NCBI GenBank assembly: GCA_963920665.1
Contig: OY987266.1
Coordinates: 13,087,001-13,151,000, forward strand
Reading direction: 5' to 3'
Length of the DNA stretch: 64,000 nt
Source: Straminergon stramineum
Lineage: Eukaryota > Streptophyta > Bryopsida > Hypnales > Calliergonaceae
Shown here: piece by piece, positions 1-15,046 of the stretch
How the letters are laid out: the number at the start of each line of letters is the position of its first letter
Position numbering within the stretch: the first letter of the stretch is position 1
The notes under the pieces: generated by a model
The model's database searches: none
The model's input: the letters and a program-made list of their open reading frames with translations, nothing else
What the model was told of the DNA's origin: nothing
Made by a program: the position numbers and the translations under genes

Positions 1-1983
1 CCCAAAATGCCATCATTACTCTATCTACATATCCAAAATATGAAATATGTATCTATGTAGAAGAAATAATTTTAGATCCTCGACCAAAAAAACTTTGACC
101 CTTCATAATTTTTTCACATAATATCTAAATGTTGCCTTCTTTAGTGTGTTTCAACATCCTTTCACTTGTCAAACAAGAAAATATGAAAATTTGACCAATC
201 TCATAATAGTAATTAGGTGCAACAACAAAAAAATGGCATTTTGTGGGGTGCCCACTTTAAGGGCCACTTTACTCTATGGTGGAGAAGTGCACCAATAATG
301 AATTGTAGAGAAATAGAGCAATATGATTGGAGGAAATTTTGTTCTTCATTAGATTGTATAAACACTACAACCAAGACTTGTTGGATGGAGAACTTTAAGC
401 GTGGATGAAAAAATGAAATGGTTGCCAATGTAGTAGCATTTTTTGTGAGGGGAGTTCTCTAGAAGTTGGATTTTTTGGGTAGCCTCAACCCCTCAGACAA
501 GAAACTTGGCCTCCAAAGAATTCTAAATTCATTTATTGTCTTTTCATTGTGGCATATTTCATCCATGCATATTGGTTATTTCAAATAGCATTAGTTGGCT
601 CTTTGCATCCTCTTCTTTCACATTGAAAAACTCTTTGGTCTTGATGAAGTTGTTTAGTGGACTTCAACTTATGAAGTTGTCCAAAAGACTTCTCCGCTTG
701 ATGTTTACATTACAATTGATCAAGACTTCTTATGGCATTATTTTCTTGTCATAGTTTTCATCTTCTCCAACAATCCCACTGATAGTCTCAAATAACCATG
801 TCTTAGACAAAACTTCTATTGACCAATTGGTGCACTTCTCCACCATAGTGTAAAGCGATCCTAAGTCTTACCTTGATATGGGATCACAAAATCAAAACTC
901 ATGGCGCTTGGTTTTTTAGAAGCACCCAAACTAACTGCGATTCATGATGCTTTTCAAAAAGCCAGCCCATGCGTAAAATTACACTTGAATTTTCAGATTC
1001 TTTTTTTCTTTTTTTCTTTTTTAAACCCAGAGTATTTCATTTTCAGATTTGGATTCCTGTCATTAGAGCAATGATACTCTTGAATTGGATCAAACTTTGA
1101 TAGACGAAGGAGTGACATTTCTAATTGTCTTGGCTGCAAGGGCTTGCTTGCTCTAATCAACTAATCATGATTCATCTTCAACCTTTTAGAAACAACATGA
1201 TTGTGCAGGTTGTTTACTATCTTAGTATTGTCTAAAGGACATGAAGGAGAATTGTGGGTGGTTCATGTACATGTATAATTATAAACTTGTGAAAATGAAA
1301 ACAAAATTTGGAAAATTTGGACACGAATTTTAAAAATTGACACTAAAGAATGATCAAAATTTCAAGAATCTTTGTAGTCGTAGTGTAAATAGAGGCAATA
1401 ATTGGGGTAAATATAAAAGAATATTGGTCAAATATAGAGAATATGTGATCTACCCACTAGTTCTACCCAATTAGATTAACTCTTAAATGATATTCAAGCC
1501 AAGCCCCACTATATTTGGTTCTGAGAGAATTGTTGACAAATAGTGGCTTTTGTATTTTTGGGGGAAGGTTTCATCCTATTGAATTCACTTCAATAGTATA
1601 TATCACTTGCCAAGCACCACATTTAGGCTGCAAAGTCAAAATGCTATTCACTACTTATTTTTGTATGCCTTGACTACACAAACCTTGAGCAAGCAATAAA
1701 AACCATATTCTAGGGGATTTTTCTTCTTATTTAGGTTGCCTTTTTGGTATGTATATGTCATTTAAGGATTAAAATTTGGGTAGAAATGTAAGATACACTC
1801 TTATGAGGATCATTTTATTTGTTCAATTTTATTTTTATTTTTTCATGGTAAAGTATCTTATGAACTAGAATATAACACCTAGATCAATTTTAACACCTAT
1901 CATTGAAATTTGATATTATATGTTATTAAATTTATAGAAAGTGACTAGACTAATGTTGATTCCTTAAATTCTAAAAATAATTG
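1..1983. other. AT-rich intergenic DNA, no gene seen
   Basis: No ORF here resembles a gene; the longest are about 70 codons and lack recognisable motifs. The stretch holds one copy of a dispersed repeat (56-290). A segment near 1,655-1,720 resembles 37,800-37,860 (shared wording around 'acaaaccttgagcaag' and 'acaaaccttcggcaag'). I read it as old transposon-derived DNA. Confidence 0.6.
56..290 (+). repeat. Dispersed repeat family A, copy 1
   Basis: This stretch aligns by eye with 23,385-23,595 in the same orientation and with 27,786-27,998 in reverse. Shared landmarks are 'ctttagtgtgtt', 'caagaaaatatgaaaat' and 'ctaataatagtaacta', in that order with similar spacing. This copy is the most diverged of the three. 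No coding capacity or clear termini were seen, so the class is unknown. Confidence 0.6.
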
Positions 1984-3182
1984 TTTAACCCCTAAAGGAC
2001 CAAGCTCCATTTTTTGACAATATAGAGATTTTGGACAACTTGCTACAAATGGAATTTTTATTTTTTTTCCTTGAAATTTTGACACAATATGGAGACCAAG
2101 TTTTTCTTTAAGGCCCAAAAGATTTCATAACTTTTGACTACATGGTTAAAAAGTTTTAGTAGAATATGTAGTTTTATTCCTCAACTAGGCAGTTGGGTAG
2201 ATAAAAAAAATTGCTTTTTTTGGAAATAAAAATTTGAAATTGGTTTTCAAGATTTGTTTATACATGGAAAGCCTTGAATCATTCTATTTTGATCAATGAA
2301 ATTAAAGTTATGAGGAGTTTTTGTTTGCCGGTAGTCATGAATTCTTTCACTCTAAAATAAACTTAGAAGTTGTTCATTTTACTCAATTTTCAATATTTTT
2401 TGAAAAAAATGAAATGATAGGATGTAGATTGTTTATTACAACATTCCAAACATTGGGATTGGTATTTTTCAATTCCATAACTAAATTCTTAACAATTTAA
2501 TATTTTGAATCATTCTCTACTTCTTTCTACTTACTATTTTTTTCCTATATGTTGTACAATTCCAAATGATGTAAATTTTTTTTGAGTATGTAGCCAACCT
2601 CACTTGAAGAATGAATCCAAAGAAGCACCACCATTTTAGACATTTTTTCATACAAATGTGACTTTGTGAAGTGCAGTTGTTTGGTTTTTCTTAGGGCCAA
2701 AAAATGATTTTTATCAATTCAAATGCAAATATCTTGCAATCTACACAGTGGAAATTTTTGAAATTGAAGGCCATATTCGTTATATTGAGACTTTTCGCAG
2801 TCTCATTTATATCCTCGACTCGAAGATAAACCTCTTTATCTCTTTACTAGTATTTTTATATAAATAGGTAACAACAACACCCTTTAGAATTTCATGATAG
2901 GATCACTATTTGAGCATTATTTATTTATTTATTTCAATTCCTCTTTTTTTAAATGAATTTTCCTATAACTAGCATTTTGTCTCAAAATGTGCTAAAAGTC
3001 TCAATATAATGAATATGGCCTTAATTAATGTTTTCTACATCTTCTCAAATCAGCATACTATAAGATCCTATGGTTACATGTGTCTAAAAATGTTTATTTT
3101 TCTAAATTTTGGTACTTGTACTAGAAATAGTAGTTTTGGAATTTTTTTGGTGAAAACTTAGTTAAGGAAATTAGAGGTCAGT
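1984..3182 (+). mobile_element. TTAA-flanked non-autonomous element, copy 1
   Basis: The left end reads TTTAACCCCTAAAGGACC. The body aligns with the cleaner 921-bp copy at 33,500-34,420, through landmarks such as 'cttttgactacatg', 'aatatcttgcaatctac' and 'ataagatcctatgg'. The right end near 3,180 is degraded. A separate small transposon (2,767-3,022) has inserted into it. There is no ORF, so it would depend on enzymes encoded elsewhere. Confidence 0.65.
2767..3022 (+). mobile_element. MITE family M1, copy 1 (nested)
   Basis: A 256-bp element with inverted ends. The left end is AAGGCCATATTCGTTATATT followed by 'gagactttt'. The right end is 'aaaagtctcaatataatgaatatggcctt', its reverse complement with few changes. 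It interrupts the TTAA-flanked element between 'gtggaaattt' and 'ctacatcttctcaaa'; the other copies of that element are continuous at this point. A second copy lies inverted at 51,609-52,207. Confidence 0.8.
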
Positions 3183-4630
3183 AAGTATGTGGTCAACTGT
3201 TATAAATAGAACTTGGTTTTATTTAAATTTGATTGTGATTATTTTATATGGAATTCTTTAAAAGAAATTTGGGAATCAAATTTGTGTGCAATTTGAATCG
3301 GGAAGCATTTTCTAGATTGTTTTCTTCTTCGTGGAACCATTGTGGGACTACAATTTTTATCTTTCTTTAAATTTCAAATTGGAATGTATATCTTGGAAAA
3401 TTTCAATTATGTTGTGTTTGTTTTTTCATTAGGTTTTGTATCATGTTTTGTTTACATAAATTGATTGTATCTTTCTATCTTGGTTTGTCTTTTCTTATTT
3501 TTTAATAGGACTGAAAATTGCATGACTTTTCATGATTTAGTATATACTTTCAATATGCCATACATAGTGGTCAATGGGTCAATTCAATATAAATTTATCC
3601 AAGAAAGAAAATATTGGTGAAGTTTGATGATCTTTAAGTGTGAAAAAACATGCCTCGTATAAATGAGAAAGAATTATTTTTGAAATATTTTGTATTTGAT
3701 AGTTACAATGTCATAGATCCTTTTGTATTTTGTGTTGAATTGTATTGAAGTAAGTATCCATAAAAATAAGTTTTAAATGATAGGATCACTTCTTTATTTT
3801 TAAGTCCAAAAATAACTTTAAAAAAAATTACTTCATTGATAACAAATTTGGTCAATAAGCCTAAGGAATTTCACTAGGCAAAAAGGCAATTAACCACTAA
3901 ATGTTATAGGAGAATAGAATAAAAATGAGATTTGTTGTTAAAGGTGATTTCTCTAAATTTTTTGAATTTTATTTCATGATAAGATATTAAGAAATCCATT
4001 GGAAAATGTATAATTATACTATTAAACTTCAAAGATACATTAATATTTTCTTCCAATAAATTTGGAGCCATTGAATATTGAACATTTAGTAGAAAAGTTA
4101 TTTTGTTATTTTTAATTTAATGAATTTTGATTGACTAAACAAATGTTTTCAATTTAAAGATAAAAAAATTGAATAATATTTTTGTCCCATGGGACAACTT
4201 TGGCAACAAATTGGTTGTGAAGGGACAAACAAAAAACACATGATTGACAAGTATGAGGTTGCCAAATTTATACTTGAAATCAACCACATTTGTGACAAAT
4301 AAAGATTTAAGAAATCCGGATCCTTCCAACTTATGATATATTCCTATTACTTTTCAATTAAAAGTGTAGATATGAAGTTGTAAGTCATCAATCTCTTCCA
4401 CATCTAGAGGGTAACTAAAGTTGTCTTTTTTTATTTTCTTGGAACCAAAATTTTTTTAGCAAGAAAAAACTCAATTCAAATTTGGAATATTGGGCTTAAA
4501 ATAGTGAAATATTGGAATATACAAAACATTTTTTTGAGGGAATGTTTGGTGACATATTCCCTTGTTCTCAAAGTATTAAATTGTTGAAAAAAATTCCATA
4601 ATTGCATATAGTGCCCTCCCCCCAATGATG
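3183..4630. other. AT-rich intergenic DNA, no gene seen
   Basis: Low-complexity AT-rich sequence with no ORF above about 65 codons and no recognisable protein similarity. I see no RNA gene or clear element boundary. Confidence 0.6.
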
Positions 4631-4700
4631 TTGTTTTGGGAATTCATTTTGTATTTTTCTCAACGTTGTTTTGGGAATTCATTTTGTATTTTTCTCAACG
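4631..4700 (+). repeat. Perfect 35-bp tandem duplication
   Basis: The unit starting 'ttgttttgggaattc' and ending 'ctcaacg' occurs twice head to tail (4,631-4,665 and 4,666-4,700) without a mismatch. A short (TG)n run follows near 4,770. Nearby are short inverted motifs built on 'gacac' and 'gtgtc'. Confidence 0.9.
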
Positions 4701-4854
4701 TTCTTTTTAAACATATTGTGTTCAACTTTTTTTTCAACATTTTTTTGACACCGAAGTGTCGAAAATTGAAGTGTGTGTGTGTGTGTCAAATTTTTCTTGA
4801 CATTTTAGTGTCAAAAAATTGTAGAAAACAATTTCTATTATTGGTAGTCATGAT

Positions 4855-5690
4855 CCTTTATTTTTGATGATTATACACACTTCTAAATGAATAAATGATT
4901 TTCATCCATATTATGTACGTTTCAACAATGCTCAATTTCCTAAGGAATAAAATACAATGATTCACAAAATTGAGTTGGTGTTAACGATATTTGTATTCAT
5001 AATGCTATAGCACAAGATTGAGTGAAGTATAAGTAAAAGTGTGGATATAAAAGTCGTAGTATGTGAGGTATTCCATACTTCTACAAAAATTTGGAGCAAA
5101 ATGCAATCATAGATTAGAAGTTAATGAATCTCAAAGGTTTGCAATCCTTCAAACTTAGTTTTGGACTTCTCTTCTAAAACAATGAAATAACTTAACATTT
5201 AAAAAAAATTAAAGTGCTTAAAAATCTTGGAATGATATAACTATTTATTTGGGATGATTATACACACTTTTTGATAAATAAATGATTTTCATCCATATTA
5301 TACATTTTTTCATACTTGCCCACTTGCTCTAACAAGGAACAAAATACCTTCATTACTCCAATGAAGATAGATCTTTGCACTACCTAAAATAAATCAAATA
5401 GAAAATCCCACTTACTACAAAGTCACAAATAACAAAAAGTGTGAACAATAGACACAATATTCAAATGCCCAACTATCTTTTTTGAGCAAACTTTTGCTCA
5501 AAAGCAATACAATTTTTTTAAGAGAATTTTAGGCAATATAATTCCCCATTTTCAATGAATGAAATCACTGAATTGCTTCATAATCTTAGGACAATATCTC
5601 TATTTCTTGAATGAATGTACATTTTTAGGATGAATAATTTAAGTTTCATCTGCATTTTGCACATTTCATCCATATTCTTAGATGTAAACA
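4855..5690 (+). repeat. Three diverged tandem units of about 370-390 bp
   Basis: The phrase 'gatgattatacacac' followed by 'aaatgattttcatccatatt' occurs near 4,865 and again near 5,255. A weaker version lies near 5,625-5,675. The text following each also corresponds: 'gaataaaatac' in the first, 'gaacaaaatacc' in the second. Units two and three share 'gcact.cc.aaaataaat'. It is a decayed array with no coding content. Confidence 0.5.
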
Positions 5691-5884
5691 ACTGCATCAC
5701 CCCTGTAAAGATCGCTTCCTGCACTGCCCAAAATAAATGAAAAAAATTCTCCCTGCAAATGCCTGCAACCTGTACTTCTTACTCCCTTATTGATATGTCT
5801 TATTTGGAAGAATAACTCTGCAATCAAACGTCCCATTTTGTCACTTCCAGCAGAGCTTATCACATCATAAAGGCTCCTGATGAA

Positions 5885-6220
5885 AGCAAGGTAGAGATCC
5901 TAAAACCGTTAAGATCCCTGTTTTCTCTTCCTTCATTCAATAATTCACCCCTGTTATCACTAAAGTACCATCATCTGGTCAGACACTGGGTTGGTCAAAT
6001 ACTCAAATTAGTGAGGAGGATTGTGAGCACATGACGTGGCTAAAGGTCTTTAAGTTCTAATCTTCGAATATAAACTATCTTCGAATGGGGTTGTTTGCTA
6101 TCAATAAGAATAGTCCACAACCTAGTGATAACAATTAGATCTCAACAGACTTCGCTCTTGTACCCAAAGTGATCTCTCAACAGCTCTCCAAGTTACATCT
6201 CCCAAAAAATTTCGCTCCTA
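5885..6220 (+). repeat. Partial copy of a SINE-like repeat
   Basis: This stretch resembles the downstream half of the tRNA-headed element at 48,771-49,170. Shared landmarks, in the same order, are 'gatcctaaaaccgtta' (versus 'gatctaaaaccatta'), 'ccctgttatc' (versus 'ccctgttacc'), 'gatctcaacaga' and 'acccaaagtgatctctc'. No Pol III box A or B was found at its start, so it looks 5'-truncated. Confidence 0.45.
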
Positions 6221-6732
6221 CATAGGTTAAAATTTAAACAATTAGAACGCTCTTCTCTTCATTTCAAGCTCAAAAATTTCACCTACAGCAGCTTCCGTAC
6301 TCATGATGCAACTTGTCCAATCACATATTAATGCGTCTACCGGAAGGGTCCAAAGGTCTGTAATGGATGCTGGAAGCTTTCCAACCCATTTTTCCAGCTG
6401 CACAGTTCCCACGGTTACTGTTTACATCATTCAAGGAGCATTTCGTTCTACTCAAGTTTCATCACCTTAAACTTCGGAAACCAATCAGAAGAAACCTGGA
6501 GTTATCCTGAACTCATACGGTTTCCAACCCTATTTCAAAAATGACAAGAAAAAAAAAAAAGCTTTCCAGCAAATGCAGATTCAATCAGGTCATCAATATG
6601 TTAGAAAATTATAGATCAACATCCCCTAAATAGGGTCAACACCCCACTTCGACACAATTACAGGTTATTATAGGATATCATGGAATAGACTCAATTCCCG
6701 ATTGTCATTCATAAGGATATTATCGCCGAGTA

Positions 6733-7050
6733 TAACTCTTCCAGTGAGGCATCTCAAGATCAAGTAGTCCCAAGGGATGACCGAGAAACATAAAGCAGCG
6801 CCAAGGCTTTCCTATAGCTCAAAGGCCAAGTTGAAGGCAGGAACTAAACAAGATCTTCAGAACTTGGAAATCCACTGCAAAGCCAAGTGAAATAGATTAA
6901 CTCTTACAGTGAGGCATCTCAAGATCCAAGAGAGATGACTGAGGAACATAAAGAAGCGCCAAGGCTTTGTGATTGCTCAAAGGCTAAGCTGTAGGCACGA
7001 CCTAAACAAGATCTTTAGAACTTGGAAACCCACTGCAAAGCCAAGTAAAA
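6733..7050 (+). repeat. Tandem duplication of about 165 bp downstream of the NAGK gene
   Basis: Unit 1 (6,733-6,897) and unit 2 (6,898 to about 7,047) both run from 'taactctt.cagtgaggcatctcaagatc' to 'cactgcaaagccaagt'. They share 'gcgccaaggcttt' and 'aacaagatctt.agaacttgg'. They end about 90 bp before the stop codon of the minus-strand kinase gene, so they probably lie in its 3' untranslated or flanking region. Confidence 0.8.
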
Positions 7051-7139
7051 AAAGAGAAGGACAGGGACTTAAGTTATACGTCGTAAGGCCAAATCCAATG
7101 CCGTAGTAGTACTGGATTTAACACAGTTTCTCCACCACA

Positions 7140-10440
<3,301 letters not shown>

Positions 10441-10507
10441 TAGGACATAAAGCTAATACAATCTATATCCAAAATGTCTTTTTCTACATCTATTTAATCT
10501 TCTTCAT

Positions 10508-11833
10508 CAATAGATAAGTCCCATAGATTGGGCTAAACGAGGCTTAAGAAATTTTACAACCTCTTCAAAAGAAGGCTTCATAAGCAGGTCCTTGTGCCAA
10601 CATCTATGTACCAAATCCATCATCATTCCACTTGAGGAGTAGTTTGGTTGGATAATGTAGGTCTATTGCTACCAATGACACCATCATAAGCACTTGTTGG
10701 CAACTCTTCAAAGGGAATGCCACTTAATAGGATCTCATTGCAAGTCATTCCAAAACTATAGACATCAGATTGTTTAGAAAAAACATTAGAATTTTGGCGA
10801 ATATTTTGATTCTTCGAGCCAAGCAATATTTCAGGAGCCCTCCAAAATCTTGTCCCAATTACCCCAACAAAGCATTCATAATTTGAAATACAACAATTGA
10901 ATTCATACAACTTCAAGAAGCAAATTGGATCCATGATATGTACAAGATCCTCCTGATTGCACCAAAAAATAAGTACATTGGCAACTTTGAGGTCCCTATG
11001 AATAATGTCTCTTTCATGCAAAGCTTGCATACCCTCAGCAATCCTATACATGATGTATATAGCAACATTATTTTGGAAAGGTGGGCCATTGTTGTCAAAA
11101 TGGACCATTCTTATGTCAATGAGCTTCCACATGTCACCCCAAGCTCTCACCATAAGGAAGGCAAACCTTCCATTGGACTTCAACAATCAGGCACCAAATA
11201 ATGGGTTACAATTGATTTGGAGCCCAAAGACACCATGAGTGCATATACTATCATTTTTGAGCATAGTGGGAGGCAAGAACCTTAAAAGGTCTTTCAAAGA
11301 TGTCCCCTCCTTAAACACCTTCATGACCAACGTCACAGATTTGTTGCCATCCTCAGGGATTCCATGAGCATGAAAAAGCTCCGCTTGCGCTCCCTCTGCA
11401 AATAGCTTCTCACTACTTAGTTCCACCTTCACAAACCAAGGATGGCCCATCCTGCCAATCTTATGCCCAGGCAACTTGTGAATACAATGAGATCCAAAAT
11501 CATCTTCGTCCAAAAAGAATCCATCGGGATATTGCTCCTACAAACTCTGAAACAACTCCAAGTGGTCCTCCGGCCACTTTCAAGCTCCACTCTGGAGTGC
11601 CCTCGACTTCGCTTGTCCTTTCGAACTGCAAGGAGGACGACGACTCCGTTGCTAGACCCTCCATAGGTGTAAAATAAGTACTCGAGAGCTCACTCCAGTG
11701 TACTTTGGAAACTACGATCTCCACCTTCGCATGTTCATCGTTCACATCCAACTAGCATAGCCATGGCTTCCCTCACCCGCTCAATGTGTGCTGAAAAAAA
11801 CTTTGTCCAAGCTGGGGTGCGATCTACTGCCAT
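10508..11833 (-). pseudogene. Protein-kinase-like gene, disrupted (copy A)
   Basis: A degenerate relative of the intronless kinase at 34,521-35,828. It would start at 11833 (MAVDRTPAW, versus MAAERTPTG in copy B). Visible lesions, reading 5' to 3': an extra 4 bp just after the second Met cluster (about 11,755); a frameshift near 11,530; a TGA at 11,187-11,189 where copy B has CGA; and an 8-bp insertion near 10,630 creating TGA TGA. Kinase hallmarks survive in pieces: VMKVF, HERDIIHRDLKVAN, GTRFWRAPEIL, SDVYSFGMT. The DFG-equivalent is eroded to NYE. Homology to subdomain XI (MKPSFEEVVKFL) continues to about 10,508. It cannot make a full kinase. Confidence 0.85.
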
Positions 11834-12454
11834 GGCTCCTGGGGTCAACATCAAGTCACTTCTAGGCACTGGTCAAAATTGAAAGCTTCCTGTAATATCA
11901 CAAATTGTAGAGTCACTGTAAGAAACTCCTTCACAAGGTAGACAATATTAATTCCAAACGTGATGGGCTAGCACCTCCATTTCAACAAAAGACAATGCAC
12001 TAGACTGAAATCAAGAGCACGTGAAATTAATCTTTGCAGCATAAGAGAAGCTACCGAATGGACAGCAATACGTGCATTGGAGGAATTCCCAAGCAGAACG
12101 GTACAAACCACAGGGCAACACTTCTACTGTGAATTTCATTAGAATGGGCATGATTTCGGCGCTTAAAATCGAGACACAAACAAGAACAAGCCCTAAAAAC
12201 TAGAAAGGATGTAGATTTACAGCTAGTTCAAGGTGCGCAACCTAAAAATGCCAAAGTCTTGAAATACCGACAATTTTAAGGTATATACTTTTACTGAAGT
12301 TCACAAGTTGAATGAAATGAAAAGTGAATCCAATTGTTTAAGGAAAGTTGTAAGGAACAACGATGAGGCAATGAGGGTTCTTGGTGGAGAACCAAGGCGT
12401 GGTAGCGCCGAGGGGCTCCATCGAGAACCGACCTCCTCGAGAAGGTTACAGGAC

Positions 12455-13639
12455 ATAACCTGTAGACACTCGAATCGAGGTGGCAACAGGTGATTTTTGA
12501 CAATGTGTCTTTTTGAATTACCTACCTACCTTTTAGATTCCTACCTACCTATTTCCTATCATTGTCTTTGTTTGGCGCCGTTTAGCGCTCTTTGTATGCT
12601 TTCTTGTTTTGATTGTTACGCATCACATTAATGCTATGACTTAGGAGCTTGTTTGTGCATTGCTTTGGTGCTTTTAGTCGTTTTGGTGCTTCAATTTAGA
12701 AGCTCATTTTGTTTTTGCTCTGGCAGTTAGTCAGATATGCCGAAGGATTTGAAACTAAGTTGGCGCACTCGCAGTTCAAGTCCTGTAGAAGATTCTTTTT
12801 CTAAAACAAAACACAGTGTTCGAAAGAATGACAATTCTTATACATGGTCAAATTTTGAGCTCGGTCTTGATTTATCGCAAACTAATGATCCTGTTGACAT
12901 TGAACCTCCTATGGTGGATATTCCTATCGTGGATATTGATCTTGTTCTCAACAATGAATCTATTGCAGGCGCTCATCTTGTTCTCACGGTTTGTACTAGC
13001 AGTAAGTTAACAAAACGGTTCAGTTTCAAGCTTTTGCAGTTGGTCGACACGAGACTTGATCAAGGTTTTCCAAACGTACACTAAAATCTTGAATTTACTT
13101 TGCAAGAAATTTGTCAAAGCTGGATTGAAGCAAATTATAGCTATTGTATCGATCAATCCGGTACATGTGCAAGGGTGCTCAATCAATTGAATGGATCTGT
13201 GTGTTTGCTGTTGAGTCTAAGCTTGTTTGACTTGTTTTTGTCCGACTTGTTTGTGTTAGAGTAAAGATACTCGACATGGGCCATTCAGCTCACTGAGCAC
13301 TTCCTACTCATTGCAATTGGAGTTGTCTGAGGTATATATTGGAATTTCCGCAACAACAATGATGAGCGATGATTATCTTCGTTAACAAAGACAAAAGTCT
13401 CCATATTCTGTTAATGAAGAGACTAATTACAAGTTTCTGTTAACGAACAAGTGGCTCGCTGGCAAGAAAATCGAACCTGAGAAGCCTTGTCCGAGCTGAC
13501 TTGTCAACCGGGTAGGTTGGAACACGTCGGATTGCTAAATCCATTGCATACAACGGTCGATAGTTATGGTGTAGAATTGTGTTGCTGGAAGCCAATGGGA
13601 GCGTGACACATCATCGAGATTCGAGTGTCTGCAGGTTAT
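12455..13639 (+). mobile_element. Insertion of about 1.2 kb with short inverted ends
   Basis: Copy B of the duplication lacks this stretch: it runs directly from 'ggaaagttgtagggaacgacg' to 'tcatcgcagacatgcaacacc', whereas copy A has over 1 kb between the same landmarks. The inserted part is bounded by inverted repeats, ATAACCTGTAGACACTCGAAT at 12,455-12,475 and its one-mismatch reverse complement at 13,619-13,639. No clear target-site duplication was found, and the outermost boundary may be a few tens of bases farther left. Inside is a 115-codon ORF (12,737-13,084) of unknown nature. Confidence 0.55.
12737..13084 (+). CDS. Unrecognised 115-codon ORF inside the insertion
   Basis: The ORF starts MPKDLKLSWRTRSSSPVE and contains a short acidic repeat (DIEPPMVDIPIVDIDLVL). 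No domain was recognised. It is bounded by inverted repeats, so it may be a fragment of a transposon-encoded protein or chance. No supporting codon or promoter evidence was seen. Confidence 0.2.
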   Translation: MPKDLKLSWRTRSSSPVEDSFSKTKHSVRKNDNSYTWSNFELGLDLSQTNDPVDIEPPMVDIPIVDIDLVLNNESIAGAHLVLTVCTSSKLTKRFSFKLLQLVDTRLDQGFPNVH

Positions 13640-14382
13640 AGAGAAAAGTCCCATCGCTGCATGCAACACCCCCAATGCACAAATCTAGCAACGTTAGAAA
13701 ACTCACCACCAACGTCGGTAAGGCTCCACGGAAATCAACCGCATTAATTTCCACCAAATGAAACCACAGTTTTCAACTTGGAGGTCCAGGAAGCGCCATG
13801 AACTGGGATCGAAGAGTGGGTGCCTTCAACTGTACTGAGTAAGTGTCCGAGCATAGACAAACCCTTGTGACTAGCACGACTCCACCCTCGCTCAAGCTCT
13901 GCGCACTGCCTAAGTTAGGTCGAAGACGGTGAACCGAGAAGCTAGTACCGTAACTTCAGCATACAGACAGGAAACCCAATCAAGGGTTCTGGTGCGGGTG
14001 TGACGTAGGACCATTCCAACAATTGTAAGCTACTGGAGCGAACTTCCAAACAAACTTCAATTCAGGAAAGGCGAAAGGAGTTGGTAACACCCTGACGTCT
14101 TTATTGTCACCACCTAGGCGCCCTAATTGCGCGTGATTAATTCTGTAACATTGTGGCAATCAATAGTGGTGCACATAAAGTAACATTATCGAAGTACTTC
14201 AGGCCGCAAGGGTCAAGAAGAAACCTTTTTCAATATGCTGTTTCAGAAATGACTTTCCAAGTTTTCTAGAATCAGAATTCCATTACTGTACACATGCCAA
14301 TGACTGGTCACACAATCATGATTTTAGTTACGGTACAACCATCTATTCCTGACCAGGACCCATGGGCAATCTATAGGTAAGT

Positions 14383-14609
14383 TAAGGGAGGAGTACCCAA
14401 TGCCATCCCTTACCCAATGGCGTCCCTTTTTAGATCAGGAATTCATTATAAGCTTAGAACATAAATGTAGCTGGATTGTAGACCACTTATCATTTTAGGT
14501 CATAAAAATAAGCTCTCTATTGTCTACTTACATTTAAAGCTTGAAATGATTATGCTTTGTAGAGTCGGACACCATTGGGCACAAGGACGCCATTGGGTGT
14601 TCTTCCTTA
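14383..14609 (+). mobile_element. TA-flanked MITE family M2, copy 1
   Basis: A 227-bp element bounded by TAAGGGAGGAGTACCCAATG and an inverted counterpart ending 'cattgggtgttcttcctta'. Its interior ('aacataaatgtagctgga', 'cttatcattttaggtca') matches the copy at 53,011-53,234. The TA at each edge fits a TA target duplication, as in Stowaway/mariner-type MITEs. Confidence 0.75.
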
Positions 14610-14635
14610 CTTGGAAATTCAATTGAGACTATGAC

Positions 14636-15046
14636 TAAGGTAAACTGGCCCATTGCCGCCATCTTCCCATTACTGCCACCTAATTTTTGGCCCCATTATC
14701 ACCACAAAATTCCTCTAACTCCACTTACTTTACTAACAAAATCAATGCATTAACTCTAATTAGGGTAATAGGTCAATCTTTGATTGGTGAATATCCATAT
14801 GCTAATAGATACACTTTTAGGCGGTAATGGGTTGTTGATATGACATTTATGACTATTCCATGGGCAGTTTTAAAATTTCAAGACATCCAACTTCAAAAAT
14901 TCACAGAAATTACGATTTTAATTAGAAAATTATAATTCCAGTTGGGTTTGATTCATGAAACATGCGCACACCATTGAAAACATGTTTGAGTTGGCTCCAA
15001 CATAATCATATTGCTAATTAGAGTGGTAATAGGTTGGTTTACCTTA
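14636..15046 (+). mobile_element. TA-flanked MITE, related ends, different interior
   Basis: Bounded by TAAGGTAAACTGGCCCATTG and, inverted, 'taataggttggtttacctta'. The first bases TAAGGTA are those of the other TA-flanked elements but the interior is unrelated to them. It lies only 26 bp after the preceding MITE, so two independent insertions sit side by side. Confidence 0.6.

Noticed and set aside
4631..5690. Possible CRISPR-like or satellite array
   Set aside because: Units are few, of unequal length and diverged, with no constant repeat-spacer pattern; CRISPR is not expected in a plant genome.
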